Below, piece after piece: positions 1-7,294 of a DNA stretch of 11,090 bases. The translations under genes were made by a program, and so were the position numbers. Numbering within the stretch: position 1 is the first letter of the stretch; each line of letters starts with the position of its first letter. The notes beneath the pieces are model-generated. The model made no database searches. It was not told the origin of the DNA and saw nothing but the letters and a program-made list of their open reading frames with translations. The stretch is from Acetatifactor sp. (GTDB taxonomy: Bacteria > Bacillota > Clostridia > Lachnospirales > Lachnospiraceae): positions 1-11,090 of the forward strand of contig JAEDMI010000073.1 of the NCBI GenBank assembly GCA_016303085.1, in the 5' to 3' direction.

Positions 1-30
1 ACATGCAGGTCGGGAAAGGCTGGAATAGGA

Positions 31-2031
31 ATGGATAACAAAATGATTCAAGAAAAATACGGAAAAACATATCATATGCCTCCTGAGGTTACATATGACT
101 GGGTGAAAAAGGATTGCATCGAAAAGGCGCCCATCTGGTGCAGCGTGGATTTGCGGGACGGAAATCAGGCGCTGATAGACCCTATGAGCCTGGAGGATAA
201 GCTGGAATTCTTTAAGCTGTTGGTGGAAATCGGTTTTAAGGAGATAGAGGTTGGCTTTCCCGCTTCCTCCGATACGGAGTACAATTTTATCCGTGCTTTG
301 ATTGAACGGAACATGATACCCGAGGATGTAACCATTCAGGTTCTGACCCAGGCAAGAGAGCACATTATCAAAAAGACCTTCGATGCGGTAAAGGGTGCAC
401 CCCATGCAGTAGTACATTTGTACAACTCAACATCTGTTGAGCAGCGTGAGCAGGTGTTCAGGAAGGATAAGGAAGCCATCAAAAAGCTGGCTGTGGACGG
501 AGCAACTCTGTTAAAGAAAATGGCGGAGGAAACAGAGGGTAATTTTACCTTTGAGTACAGTCCCGAGAGCTTTTCCCAGACGGAGGTGGATTATGCCCTT
601 GAGGTCTGCAATGCGGTTCTGGATGTGTGGAAGCCTGACGCGGAGCACAAGGCAATTATCAATCTGCCTACTACAGTGCAGGTGGCAATGCCCCACGTAT
701 TTGCGTCTCAGGTGGAGTATATGCATAAACATCTGAAATACAGAAAAGACGTGGTCTTAAGCGTTCATCCCCACAACGACAGAGGTTGCGGCGTCAGCGA
801 TGCAGAGTTCGGAATTCTGGCGGGGGCAGATCGTGTGGAGGGAACGTTGTTCGGAAACGGAGAACGTACAGGTAATGTGGATATCGTTACCGTTGCCATC
901 AATATGATGTGTCACGGTGTGGACAGCGGACTCGATTTCAGCCATATCATGAAGATAAGAGAGGCTTATGAGCATTTTACGGGTATGAAGGTGCATGAGA
1001 GAACTCCTTATGCGGGAGACCTGGTGTTCACCGCCTTTTCCGGTTCTCATCAGGACGCCATCAGCAAGGGTATGAACTGGTTAAAGGAAGGAAAGAGCGG
1101 CAAGCGCTGGGATGTTCCCTATCTGCCTATCGATCCCGCTGATGTGGGAAGAGAGTACGAGTCGGATGTCATCCGTATCAACAGCGTGTCCGGCAAGGGA
1201 GGCGTGGCCTTTGTACTGAAGCAGCAATTCGGCTTCTCCCTGCCTGCTGCCATGAAGGAGGAAGTAGGTTATCTGATTAAGGGCGTTTCCGACAAGCGCC
1301 ACCAGGAGCTTCTTCCCGCTGAAATCTATGCTATTTTTGAGGAGAACTATATCAGTCCCAGAAATGTATTCCGTATCCCTGAATGCCATTTCAGACAGGA
1401 GAAGGGAATTCAGGCTGAGGTGACAATAGAACAAAACGGCACTTTAAGAGCTATCAAAACCTCCGGTAACGGTCGTCTGGATGCGGTGAGCAACGCAATC
1501 AAGACCTTCTTCGGCATGAGCTACGAATTGTCAGTATACGAGGAACATGCTATTTCAAAAGGCTCCAGTTCCAAGGCGGCAGCCTATGTGGGGGTGATGC
1601 ATGACGGTATCCTTTACTGGGGTGTGGGCGTGGACGAGGATATTATCAAGGCATCCATCGCCGCTCTTGCCTCTGCCGCAAACAAGCTGGCGGCACAGCA
1701 GCACATCACCTCCGGCAGAGAAGACCGGATTGTGGAGATTATCAGCTATATTCAGAGCGATTACAAAAATGTAACCTTGGAGACACTCTCAGAGGCTTTC
1801 CATCTCTCCAAACCCTATCTCTCCAAATACATCAAGGAGAAGGCGGGCATGACCTTCCAGGAAGTGGTGAAGGAGGAGAGGATGAAGAAAGCCCGCACTC
1901 TGCTGAGGGAGACCAATCAGACTGTGGAGACCATTGCCGCAGAGGTGGGCTATGAAAATGTGGAGCATTTCAACAGATTGTTTAAAAAGAGCTACGGAAT
2001 GACGCCTGTGCAGTACAGAAAGCAGGGATGA
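31..2031 (+). CDS. leuA: 2-isopropylmalate synthase (type 2 LeuA) with a C-terminal AraC-type HTH domain
   Basis: Condenses acetyl-CoA with 2-oxoisovalerate to 2-isopropylmalate, the first committed step of leucine synthesis, in the cytosol. The TIM-barrel catalytic domain covers about residues 30-320. The metal/catalytic motif LRDGNQ is at 41-46, the metal-binding HPHND at 246-250 and GNGERTGN at 275-282. A linker region and a LeuA dimer/regulatory domain follow, at roughly 445-556. Plain type-2 enzymes would end near there. Here the frame continues, without any stop, into about 100 residues (563-664) with two helix-turn-helix units typical of AraC/XylS proteins; the second, around 631-663, ends in the usual TPVQYRK-like signature. 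In known LeuA enzymes the dimer domain binds leucine for feedback inhibition. Whether it signals to DNA here is inference. The start is not certain: AGGA abuts the ATG at 31, another ATG lies at 43, and the frame is open to the window edge. No other leu gene is visible nearby. Confidence 0.93.
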   Translation: MDNKMIQEKYGKTYHMPPEVTYDWVKKDCIEKAPIWCSVDLRDGNQALIDPMSLEDKLEFFKLLVEIGFKEIEVGFPASSDTEYNFIRALIERNMIPEDVTIQVLTQAREHIIKKTFDAVKGAPHAVVHLYNSTSVEQREQVFRKDKEAIKKLAVDGATLLKKMAEETEGNFTFEYSPESFSQTEVDYALEVCNAVLDVWKPDAEHKAIINLPTTVQVAMPHVFASQVEYMHKHLKYRKDVVLSVHPHNDRGCGVSDAEFGILAGADRVEGTLFGNGERTGNVDIVTVAINMMCHGVDSGLDFSHIMKIREAYEHFTGMKVHERTPYAGDLVFTAFSGSHQDAISKGMNWLKEGKSGKRWDVPYLPIDPADVGREYESDVIRINSVSGKGGVAFVLKQQFGFSLPAAMKEEVGYLIKGVSDKRHQELLPAEIYAIFEENYISPRNVFRIPECHFRQEKGIQAEVTIEQNGTLRAIKTSGNGRLDAVSNAIKTFFGMSYELSVYEEHAISKGSSSKAAAYVGVMHDGILYWGVGVDEDIIKASIAALASAANKLAAQQHITSGREDRIVEIISYIQSDYKNVTLETLSEAFHLSKPYLSKYIKEKAGMTFQEVVKEERMKKARTLLRETNQTVETIAAEVGYENVEHFNRLFKKSYGMTPVQYRKQG

Positions 2032-2032
2032 C

Positions 2033-3016
2033 CTACTTTTCGGGGTACAGCCAGCCTGCGTATTCCAGAATAGACTGATTTTCCGCTTTTTTATCGGATT
2101 TCTGCATCTGTTTCCGGTACTCTCTGGGTGATACCTGCATGATTTTGATAAAATAGCGGTTAAAGCTGGAGACGGAGTGAAAACCTACCGTCTCCGAGAT
2201 ATTCAGCACGGAGTCTTCCGTGCTTCGCAGCAGATTGCAGGCCTTTGTGATTCTGGTATTGTTTACAAAGTCCAGAGGGGAGGTACCCATGATGTCGTGG
2301 AAAACGCGGCGGAAATGGGTAGGGCTCCAATGGCAAAGGTCTGCAAGATATTCGATGGTGAACTGGCTGCTGTAATTTTCTTCTATGAAATCCAAGGCGG
2401 GAGCGATGACCAGGGCGTTATCGTTTTCAGCCTCCTTCTCTTTTTCCGACGAAGTCGGGGCACTCTCGGTGCCCCCTCCATTTTTCTCAAGAGTCAGAAT
2501 CCGTACAATCTCAATGTACAGGGATAAAAGCAAACCCTTTGCACTGAGCTGATAACTGGGCTTTTGTTCTTCCAATTCCCGAATAATTGAAATCACAAGT
2601 TGATAAATCTGAGGATATGTTTCCCTGTCAAAAATAACCTGAAGATCGTGGGAGACATACATGGACAAATCAAAATTCTTCCATGTGGTGGGAAGCATAT
2701 TGCGAAACAGCTCCTGGGGGTCCAGAAAGATGTAGGACCAGTGGCTTTCCGTGCCGGGAGTGCTGTACGTGGTATGAGGGACATTTTTGGGAATGACAGT
2801 TACGTCACCCTCTTTAAAGGAAGCGGGCTCGCCGAAAATCTCAAGACAGCCGCTGTCAGAATGGCAGATGCCGATTTCCAGACAGTTGTGGAAGTGAAGC
2901 CTGCCGCTGGGAATATCCGATATTTTCCAGTAATCCCCGGACAACAGCAGTACGGGGAAATGCAGGGGCAGATAATAGTTTCTGTATTCGGTAACCACAC
3001 CTTTGGATTTTGCCAT
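2033..3016 (-). CDS. AraC-family transcriptional regulator with N-terminal cupin sensor domain
   Basis: Probable sugar-responsive transcription factor of 327 residues. The N-terminal part carries a cupin-type ligand pocket at about 38-95, with the pattern HFHNCLEIG, then GDVTVIPKNVPH. A charged, low-complexity linker lies at about 178-200 (Gly/Ser/Glu/Lys-rich). The AraC double helix-turn-helix spans about 203-303 and ends in the family signature SPREYRKQ. A short tail of about 24 residues follows. No membrane segment is visible. The start is supported by GGGAGG (minus strand, at 3022-3027) five bases ahead of the ATG and by a promoter farther upstream. It is transcribed divergently from the transporter operon, the classic position for a local activator of that operon, so control of the rhamnogalacturonan genes is a reasonable inference. 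Its 3' end meets leuA with only one base between the stop codons. The ligand cannot be told from sequence. Confidence 0.93.
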   Translation of the reverse strand: MAKSKGVVTEYRNYYLPLHFPVLLLSGDYWKISDIPSGRLHFHNCLEIGICHSDSGCLEIFGEPASFKEGDVTVIPKNVPHTTYSTPGTESHWSYIFLDPQELFRNMLPTTWKNFDLSMYVSHDLQVIFDRETYPQIYQLVISIIRELEEQKPSYQLSAKGLLLSLYIEIVRILTLEKNGGGTESAPTSSEKEKEAENDNALVIAPALDFIEENYSSQFTIEYLADLCHWSPTHFRRVFHDIMGTSPLDFVNNTRITKACNLLRSTEDSVLNISETVGFHSVSSFNRYFIKIMQVSPREYRKQMQKSDKKAENQSILEYAGWLYPEK

Positions 3017-3064
3017 GAGAACCTCCCTTCACCGATACGGTATCTTTCCTCTTCTCATATACTA

Positions 3065-3093
3065 TATATAGCAAGCAAATCGAATAAAATCAA
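3065..3093 (-). promoter_or_regulatory. Sigma-A-type promoter of the AraC regulator gene
   Basis: On the minus strand TTGATT (3093-3088) is followed after exactly 17 bases by TATATA (3070-3065). This matches the housekeeping -35/-10 layout well. Transcription would begin near 3058, giving a leader of about 40 bases before the ATG at 3016. Prediction from sequence only. Confidence 0.6.
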
Positions 3094-3292
3094 CCATAAA
3101 CTTTGCAGTTTCGTTCCGAATTCCATCATTTTTATTCCCGAAAAGTGAAGAAAGCACCCCAAATGAAAGAAAGAAACATGTCATTTTGCCTATAAAATGG
3201 AAAAACTCTGCCCTCGGAACAGGCAAAAATACAAATCTCCGAAAAACGAACATGACTATTAATGGTTGTTTTTGCACAGTTTTCATAGCTTA

Positions 3293-3323
3293 TTGCTTAG
3301 AAATCACCGTCGAAGTGTATGAT
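3293..3323 (+). promoter_or_regulatory. Weak candidate promoter for the transporter operon
   Basis: TTGCTT at 3293-3298 and TATGAT at 3318-3323 (5 of 6 to the -10 consensus) are separated by 19 bases, longer than ideal, and the -35 is poor. A weak core promoter would fit an operon needing an AraC-type activator. Other A/T-rich -10-like words exist in the region (for example TATAAA at 3191-3196), so the real start site could differ. Confidence 0.25.
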
Positions 3324-3338
3324 AATATCCTTAGAAGG

Positions 3339-3359
3339 ACACAAATTGTGTACAAATTG
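3339..3359. promoter_or_regulatory. Candidate operator: perfect inverted repeat overlapping a one-turn direct repeat
   Basis: ACACAA-A-TTGTGT at 3339-3351 is a perfect 6-base inverted repeat around one central base. The octamer ACAAATTG occurs at 3341-3348 and again at 3352-3359, start-to-start 11 bases, one helical turn. Direct repeats on one DNA face are typical of AraC-family sites, while the palindrome would suit a dimeric repressor such as LacI or GntR. It lies 38-58 bases ahead of the first permease start and downstream of the candidate -10, so it could also act in the leader. The binding protein is unknown. Confidence 0.35.
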
Positions 3360-3384
3360 ACGAAGCATTCCGCAACGGGCATTG

Positions 3385-3390
3385 AGGAGG
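3385..3390 (+). promoter_or_regulatory. Ribosome binding site that decides the first permease start
   Basis: AGGAGG lies directly against an ATG at 3391 and six bases before the ATG at 3397. Normal spacing favours 3397 as the start. The 3391 ATG and the TTG at 3382 are too close to, or upstream of, the site. Confidence 0.75.
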
Positions 3391-3396
3391 ATGAGT

Positions 3397-4350
3397 ATGG
3401 CAAAGAAAAGTGATGCCAACAAGGTGGTAGTGAAAACAAAAACTACCTGGAAACGTGCATGGAAGAGAGATTGGCAGCTGTATCTGCTTCTGTTGTTCCC
3501 TCTGGCTATGGTAATTATCTTCAACTATGCTGCCTATCCCGGACTGAGAATGGTATTTATGGATTACAAGCCCGCCAAGGGTTATGACGGCAGTGAGTGG
3601 GTCGGTCTGGCCACCTTTGTCAAGATTTTTAAAGATGCGGATTTCCACAGGGCACTGAAAAGCTCCATTGCATTTAACCTGATGGATTTGTTAATCGGGT
3701 TCCCGATGCCTATCATTCTGGCACTTATGCTGAATGAGCTCCGCTATCCCAGGTTCAAGAAGGTAACCCAGACGATTCTTTATCTTCCCCATTTCCTTTC
3801 CTGGGTTATCATCGGTTCCGTTGCCTATACCATGTTCCGTACCAGCAGCGGTCTGGTAAACATTGCGCTGATGAATGCGGGATTGATTGAACAGGGAATT
3901 AACTTCCTTGGTGAGAAATGGCACTGGGCGGTGACCTATCTGTTGGTAGGTGTCTGGCAGGGAATGGGATGGGGAACCATCATCTACCTGGCAGCAATTA
4001 CCGGTATCAGCGGAGAGCTTTACGAAGCGGCCATGATTGACGGCGCGGGACGTTGGAAGAGAATGTGGCATATTACCCTTCCCGGCATCAAGAGTACGGT
4101 AGTTACGCTTTTGATTATGAACCTGGGACGTATCATGGGAAGTAATTTTGAAAGGCTTGACCAATTTGGAAATACGCAGGTCAGAGACTTCCAGTATCAG
4201 CTGGCTATCTACATATACGACAAGGGCTTGTCGGGCGGAAAATACAGTATGGCTACGGCGGTTGGCCTGTTCCAGTCGATTGTGGGACTGATTCTGGTGC
4301 TGCTGGCGGACAAGGTGGCCAAGAAGCTCGGCGAAGACGGATTGCTGTAA
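3397..4350 (+). CDS. Carbohydrate ABC transporter permease, CUT1 family (LplB/YteP-like)
   Basis: First of two inner-membrane channel subunits of an oligosaccharide importer. With the start chosen at 3397 it has 317 residues. A basic cytoplasmic N-terminus (Lys/Arg-rich to about residue 25) precedes about six hydrophobic segments, near 28-48, 90-112, 123-146, 178-200, 233-247 and 285-304. The EAA loop that docks the ATPase is clear at about 210-229 (EAAMIDGAGRWKRMWHITLP), including the conserved Gly and the LP ending. It is followed 14 bases later by the second permease gene and then by the binding protein, the usual CUT1 order in Firmicutes with LplB/YtcP-type systems. No ATPase gene is in the operon, so a shared MsmK-type ATPase encoded elsewhere is likely. 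The substrate is inferred from the downstream enzymes to be rhamnogalacturonan oligosaccharides; the permease itself does not show this. Confidence 0.93.
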   Translation: MAKKSDANKVVVKTKTTWKRAWKRDWQLYLLLLFPLAMVIIFNYAAYPGLRMVFMDYKPAKGYDGSEWVGLATFVKIFKDADFHRALKSSIAFNLMDLLIGFPMPIILALMLNELRYPRFKKVTQTILYLPHFLSWVIIGSVAYTMFRTSSGLVNIALMNAGLIEQGINFLGEKWHWAVTYLLVGVWQGMGWGTIIYLAAITGISGELYEAAMIDGAGRWKRMWHITLPGIKSTVVTLLIMNLGRIMGSNFERLDQFGNTQVRDFQYQLAIYIYDKGLSGGKYSMATAVGLFQSIVGLILVLLADKVAKKLGEDGLL

Positions 4351-4364
4351 GGAGGTGAAGGATA

Positions 4365-5294
4365 ATGGCTAAGAAAAAAGAAGAAGTTGTCCGTGGCGCG
4401 GAAGTAACCAGCGACGGCAGCAGAGCGATAAACAAATTCCGTGTCAGCGATTTTGTGATGATGGCAATTATTATCATCCTTTGCCTGACCTGTATCCTTC
4501 CCTTTATTCATCTTGCCGCAAAATCCATATCCAGCGACGCGGCTGTGGTGGCAAAGAGAGTTTTCCTCTGGCCCAAGGGTTTCACACTCGCGGCATACAA
4601 GTCCATTTTTGTTGACGGCGGATTAACCTATTCCATGATATACAGCGTCATTGTGACATTAATTTTTACCGTACTCGGTATGGTGGTATGTACCTGTGCA
4701 GCATATCCTCTTTCCAAGAGGAGGCTGAAAGGAAGAATGTTCTTTACCTTTCTGCTGATGTTCCCCATGTACTTCGGCGCAGGTCTGATCCCCGCATATC
4801 TGTTGATGAAACAGCTGCATTTGCTGGACACCATGTGGGTGCTGATTTTACCTTTGATTTATTCACCCTACAATATGCTGATTATGAAGACATCTCTTCA
4901 GACCAGTATACCGGACAGCCTGGAGGAGTCGGCATTTCTGGACGGTGCAAGTAACTTCCAGATATTGTTCAGGATTGTACTGCCGCTGTCAAAGCCGGTG
5001 CTTGCCACATTGTCCCTGTTTTACGCAGTAGGACGTTGGAATGCATACGCAGACAATAAGTATTACATAAAGACGGATTCCTTAAAGATGGCACAATACA
5101 AGCTGTCCCAGATGGTTTCCTCCGCATCGGAGGCACAGACCATCTCCCTTTCGGAAGCAGCAGCCGTTACCAGTACACCGGAGGTATTGCAGGCAGCAGC
5201 CATCATGATTGTAACCATACCCATTATCTGTATCTATCCCTTCTTACAGAAGTATTTCGTAAAGGGTGTCATGATCGGAGCAGTGAAGGGCTAA
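4365..5294 (+). CDS. Carbohydrate ABC transporter permease, CUT1 family (YtcP/MalG-like)
   Basis: Second channel subunit of the same importer, 309 residues. About six membrane segments are visible, near 30-52, 88-113, 125-147, 155-172, 208-222 and 275-294. The ATPase-contact EAA motif is at about 186-211, in the form LEESAFLDGASNFQI with a downstream LPLSKP, as is usual for the MalG-type partner. The protein ends with the KGVMIGAVKG sequence seen at the C-terminus of many YtcP-like permeases. The start is supported by GGAGGTGA at 4351-4358, which begins right after the stop codon of the first permease, so the two genes are probably translationally linked. Confidence 0.93.
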   Translation: MAKKKEEVVRGAEVTSDGSRAINKFRVSDFVMMAIIIILCLTCILPFIHLAAKSISSDAAVVAKRVFLWPKGFTLAAYKSIFVDGGLTYSMIYSVIVTLIFTVLGMVVCTCAAYPLSKRRLKGRMFFTFLLMFPMYFGAGLIPAYLLMKQLHLLDTMWVLILPLIYSPYNMLIMKTSLQTSIPDSLEESAFLDGASNFQILFRIVLPLSKPVLATLSLFYAVGRWNAYADNKYYIKTDSLKMAQYKLSQMVSSASEAQTISLSEAAAVTSTPEVLQAAAIMIVTIPIICIYPFLQKYFVKGVMIGAVKG

Positions 5295-5312
5295 TTTATT
5301 TCAGGTAGTTTT

Positions 5313-5326
5313 CCCGGAAAGCCGGG
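5313..5326 (+). other. Small hairpin ahead of the binding-protein gene
   Basis: CCCGG at 5313-5317 pairs with CCGGG at 5322-5326 around an AAAG loop. No run of T follows, so it does not look like a terminator. It sits in the 75-base gap between permease and binding-protein genes. A role in protecting or processing the mRNA, so that more binding protein than permease is made, is inference. Confidence 0.3.
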
Positions 5327-5369
5327 TATGAATAAAACTATATCTTATTTATAAGGAGGAATTTATTTT

Positions 5370-7091
5370 ATGAAGAAGAACACACTTCAGAAGGTTCTTG
5401 CTACAGCAATGGTCGGCGCTATGGCAATGGGCACTTTGACAGGATGCGGAAGCGGAGAGAATACACCCGCATCTAACGACACACCTGCTTCTGCAAGCCA
5501 GGAGAGCGGCAGCCAGACTCAGGAAGGCGGCGATACGGCAGCAGTACCCGGTATTGAGGGCTACACCGCTTTTGCTGATCAGGTAACTTTGACAATCCCT
5601 GTATATGACAGAGGTAAGGAAGGCGTTCCCGCAATCGGAACAGGCGATAACTACTGGGAAGGATGGCTTCAGGAGAACTTCGGAGACAAGTACAATATCA
5701 AGCTGGAGTTTGAGCCCATCGCCCGCGGCGGCGTTCTGGAGGCATACAACCTTCTGGCATCTGCCGAAGATCTTCCTACATTCCTGATGGAGTACGACTA
5801 TCCTAAGCAGGCACAGTGGGTGGCAGACGGATTCCTGACAACCTACGATTTGGAGGAGTTCGCATTTATTGCTCCTACCTATTATCAGAGAATGGTTGAC
5901 CTGAATCAGATTCAGTACACAACCATGAACGACGAGACATACTTTGTTCTTGCCGAGAGACCTTACTACAACACCAACTATACCTTTATCACATGGGTTC
6001 GTATGGACTGGTTAAAGCAGGTTGGCTACGATCATATTCCCGCAAATCGTGCAGAATATGTTGACGCTATGACAAAGATTCAGAATGCAGGCATCTGTGC
6101 TCACCCTGCCGGAGGTTCCATGACAACCGGTACTGCAGGTATGGACCAGAACTATGCATTCAGAGATTATCCTACCAACGAGGAAGAGTGGGCAATGTAC
6201 GGCGATTATGCAATTCCTGCTCTCGGCTGGGAGCCTAACAAGAAGCTTCTGAAGGAAGCAAACGAGAATTACAACCTTGGCTTCACTGATCCTGATTTCT
6301 ATACCATTGACGCTGCTACCGCAGAAGCTAACTTTATCAATGGTCAGGCTTATCAGTACAGCGCTTATATTTCCGCTGACATGCCTGTTTTGAAGTCCTT
6401 CTATGAGAATAACCCTGATGCTGAACTGGCTATTCTTGTTCAGAACAATGTTGCGGATACCGATTACGGCACTGTTCCTGCATTCCGTTCCAACAACCCC
6501 TTCGGTATGATGATCGGCTTCTCCTCTCAGGCTACCGAAGATGAAATCAAAGCTGCCATGATGTACATGGAGTGGTGCACTCAGCCTGAAAACCTGCTGA
6601 CCTTCCAGTGGGGCTTTGAAGGCGAGCACTACACTCTGGATGAAAACGGTCTGCCCGTTGGTATCGCAGATTATTCCGGAGACAAGGTTCAGGGCTTCAA
6701 CAACAACAAGGACTACTGGTGTGTAACCATTGAGGCAAGAAATGCAGGTACCATTGAAGATATGATTAAAGCATCTTCTCCTAAGGGTCTGCCTCAGGAT
6801 TTCACCGATGATATCATTGAAAACTACTATCAGCAGGTTGCTGCATGGGAGAAGGGTTGGGTTCCCACCGACTGCATGTTTGCTACCGATATTCCCGCTG
6901 TAGGCGAGTATCAGGGAGCACTGCTTACTCTGTATGCCGAGCTGCGTGATGCACTGGTAATGTGTGACCCCGCGAAGTTCGACGCTCTGTATGAAGAATC
7001 TGCCAAGAAGTATGCTGATGCAGGTTACTCTGAAATTGCACAGCAGAGACTGGATGCTCTGAAAAACGGTCTGAGCTCCAGAATGAAATAA
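5370..7091 (+). CDS. Extracellular solute-binding lipoprotein of a CUT1 sugar ABC transporter (YtcQ/LipO-like)
   Basis: Captures the sugar outside the cell and delivers it to the two permeases. The 573-residue protein begins with a type II signal peptide: Lys-rich start, hydrophobic stretch at about 8-22, and lipobox LTGC with the lipid-carrying Cys at 26. A flexible Ser/Gln/Gly/Thr-rich spacer runs to about residue 58. The mature domain is large and rich in aromatic residues, fitting the long YtcQ/LplA class of binding proteins rather than the shorter MalE type (about 400 residues). It has a strong ribosome site (AAGGAGG at 5353-5359). Codon choice appears more restricted than in its neighbours, which suggests high expression. 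It is the last gene before a GC-rich hairpin. The ligand, probably an oligosaccharide from rhamnogalacturonan-I, is inferred from the adjacent GH105, CE12 and GH112 genes. Confidence 0.93.
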   Translation: MKKNTLQKVLATAMVGAMAMGTLTGCGSGENTPASNDTPASASQESGSQTQEGGDTAAVPGIEGYTAFADQVTLTIPVYDRGKEGVPAIGTGDNYWEGWLQENFGDKYNIKLEFEPIARGGVLEAYNLLASAEDLPTFLMEYDYPKQAQWVADGFLTTYDLEEFAFIAPTYYQRMVDLNQIQYTTMNDETYFVLAERPYYNTNYTFITWVRMDWLKQVGYDHIPANRAEYVDAMTKIQNAGICAHPAGGSMTTGTAGMDQNYAFRDYPTNEEEWAMYGDYAIPALGWEPNKKLLKEANENYNLGFTDPDFYTIDAATAEANFINGQAYQYSAYISADMPVLKSFYENNPDAELAILVQNNVADTDYGTVPAFRSNNPFGMMIGFSSQATEDEIKAAMMYMEWCTQPENLLTFQWGFEGEHYTLDENGLPVGIADYSGDKVQGFNNNKDYWCVTIEARNAGTIEDMIKASSPKGLPQDFTDDIIENYYQQVAAWEKGWVPTDCMFATDIPAVGEYQGALLTLYAELRDALVMCDPAKFDALYEESAKKYADAGYSEIAQQRLDALKNGLSSRMK

Positions 7092-7123
7092 TTCGGATAG
7101 CGGTTCATAAGTATCAAATTAAT

Positions 7124-7156
7124 GCGGCCCCCCGGCACAGTCTGGGGGGCTGTCTT
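7124..7156 (+). terminator. GC-rich hairpin after the binding-protein gene, probable (leaky) terminator
   Basis: GCCCCCCGG at 7127-7135 pairs with CTGGGGGGC at 7142-7150 (one G-T pair) around a six-base loop, and G-T/C-G pairs can extend the stem outward to 7124/7153. Only a broken T-rich stretch (TGTCTT) follows, so termination is probably incomplete. It would reduce transcription from the highly expressed transporter genes into the enzyme genes. Confidence 0.6.
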
Positions 7157-7196
7157 AAAAAGTATGTGCTTTCCGATTTCTGTTTTTAAATCAGAA

Positions 7197-7225
7197 TTGC
7201 TGCATAAAGAAAAGTGAAATAAAAT
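7197..7225 (+). promoter_or_regulatory. Candidate second promoter ahead of the GH105-CE12-GH112 genes
   Basis: TTGCTG at 7197-7202 and TAAAAT at 7220-7225 (5 of 6 to the -10 consensus) are exactly 17 bases apart; the -35 is weak. The segment lies between the hairpin and the GH105 start and is very A/T-rich. The tandem GGAAAG at 7226-7231 and 7233-7238 follows at once. A/T-rich TATAAA at 7241-7246 is an alternative -10. Confidence 0.3.
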
Positions 7226-7294
7226 GGAAAGCGGAAAGTATATAAAATTTTAAGGTTCTAAATATGACAGGCCAAAAGCCGGAACGGAGGATAT

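Larger units (their letters stand above)
3017..3396. promoter_or_regulatory. Divergent intergenic control region between the AraC regulator and the transporter operon
   Basis: About 380 bases without a credible gene; the short open frames in it have no ribosome binding site or recognisable protein. It is A/T-rich compared with the flanking genes. It holds the minus-strand promoter of the regulator, a weaker candidate promoter for the plus-strand operon, and an inverted/direct repeat just ahead of the first permease gene. These are listed separately. The word CCGAAAA occurs at 3138-3144 and again at 3239-3245. Confidence 0.75.

Noticed and set aside
1..30. End of an upstream gene
   Set aside because: One frame ends in TAG at 26-28 and another in TAA at 36-38, either of which could close an upstream gene, but 30 bases are too few to support a call.
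2600..3148. 182-residue plus-strand open frame
   Set aside because: Overlaps the AraC regulator antisense and its promoter; the translation has no domain character while the minus frame has intact cupin and HTH motifs.
3382..3396. TTG or first ATG (3391) as the start of the first permease
   Set aside because: AGGAGG at 3385-3390 overlaps or abuts these codons; spacing is right only for the ATG at 3397.
5313..5326. Hairpin before the binding-protein gene as a terminator
   Set aside because: Only five base pairs and no T-run after it; the operon must read through to the binding protein.
6012..6629. 205-residue minus-strand open frame
   Set aside because: Lies wholly within the binding-protein gene and is a by-product of its codon usage; no ribosome site or protein family features.
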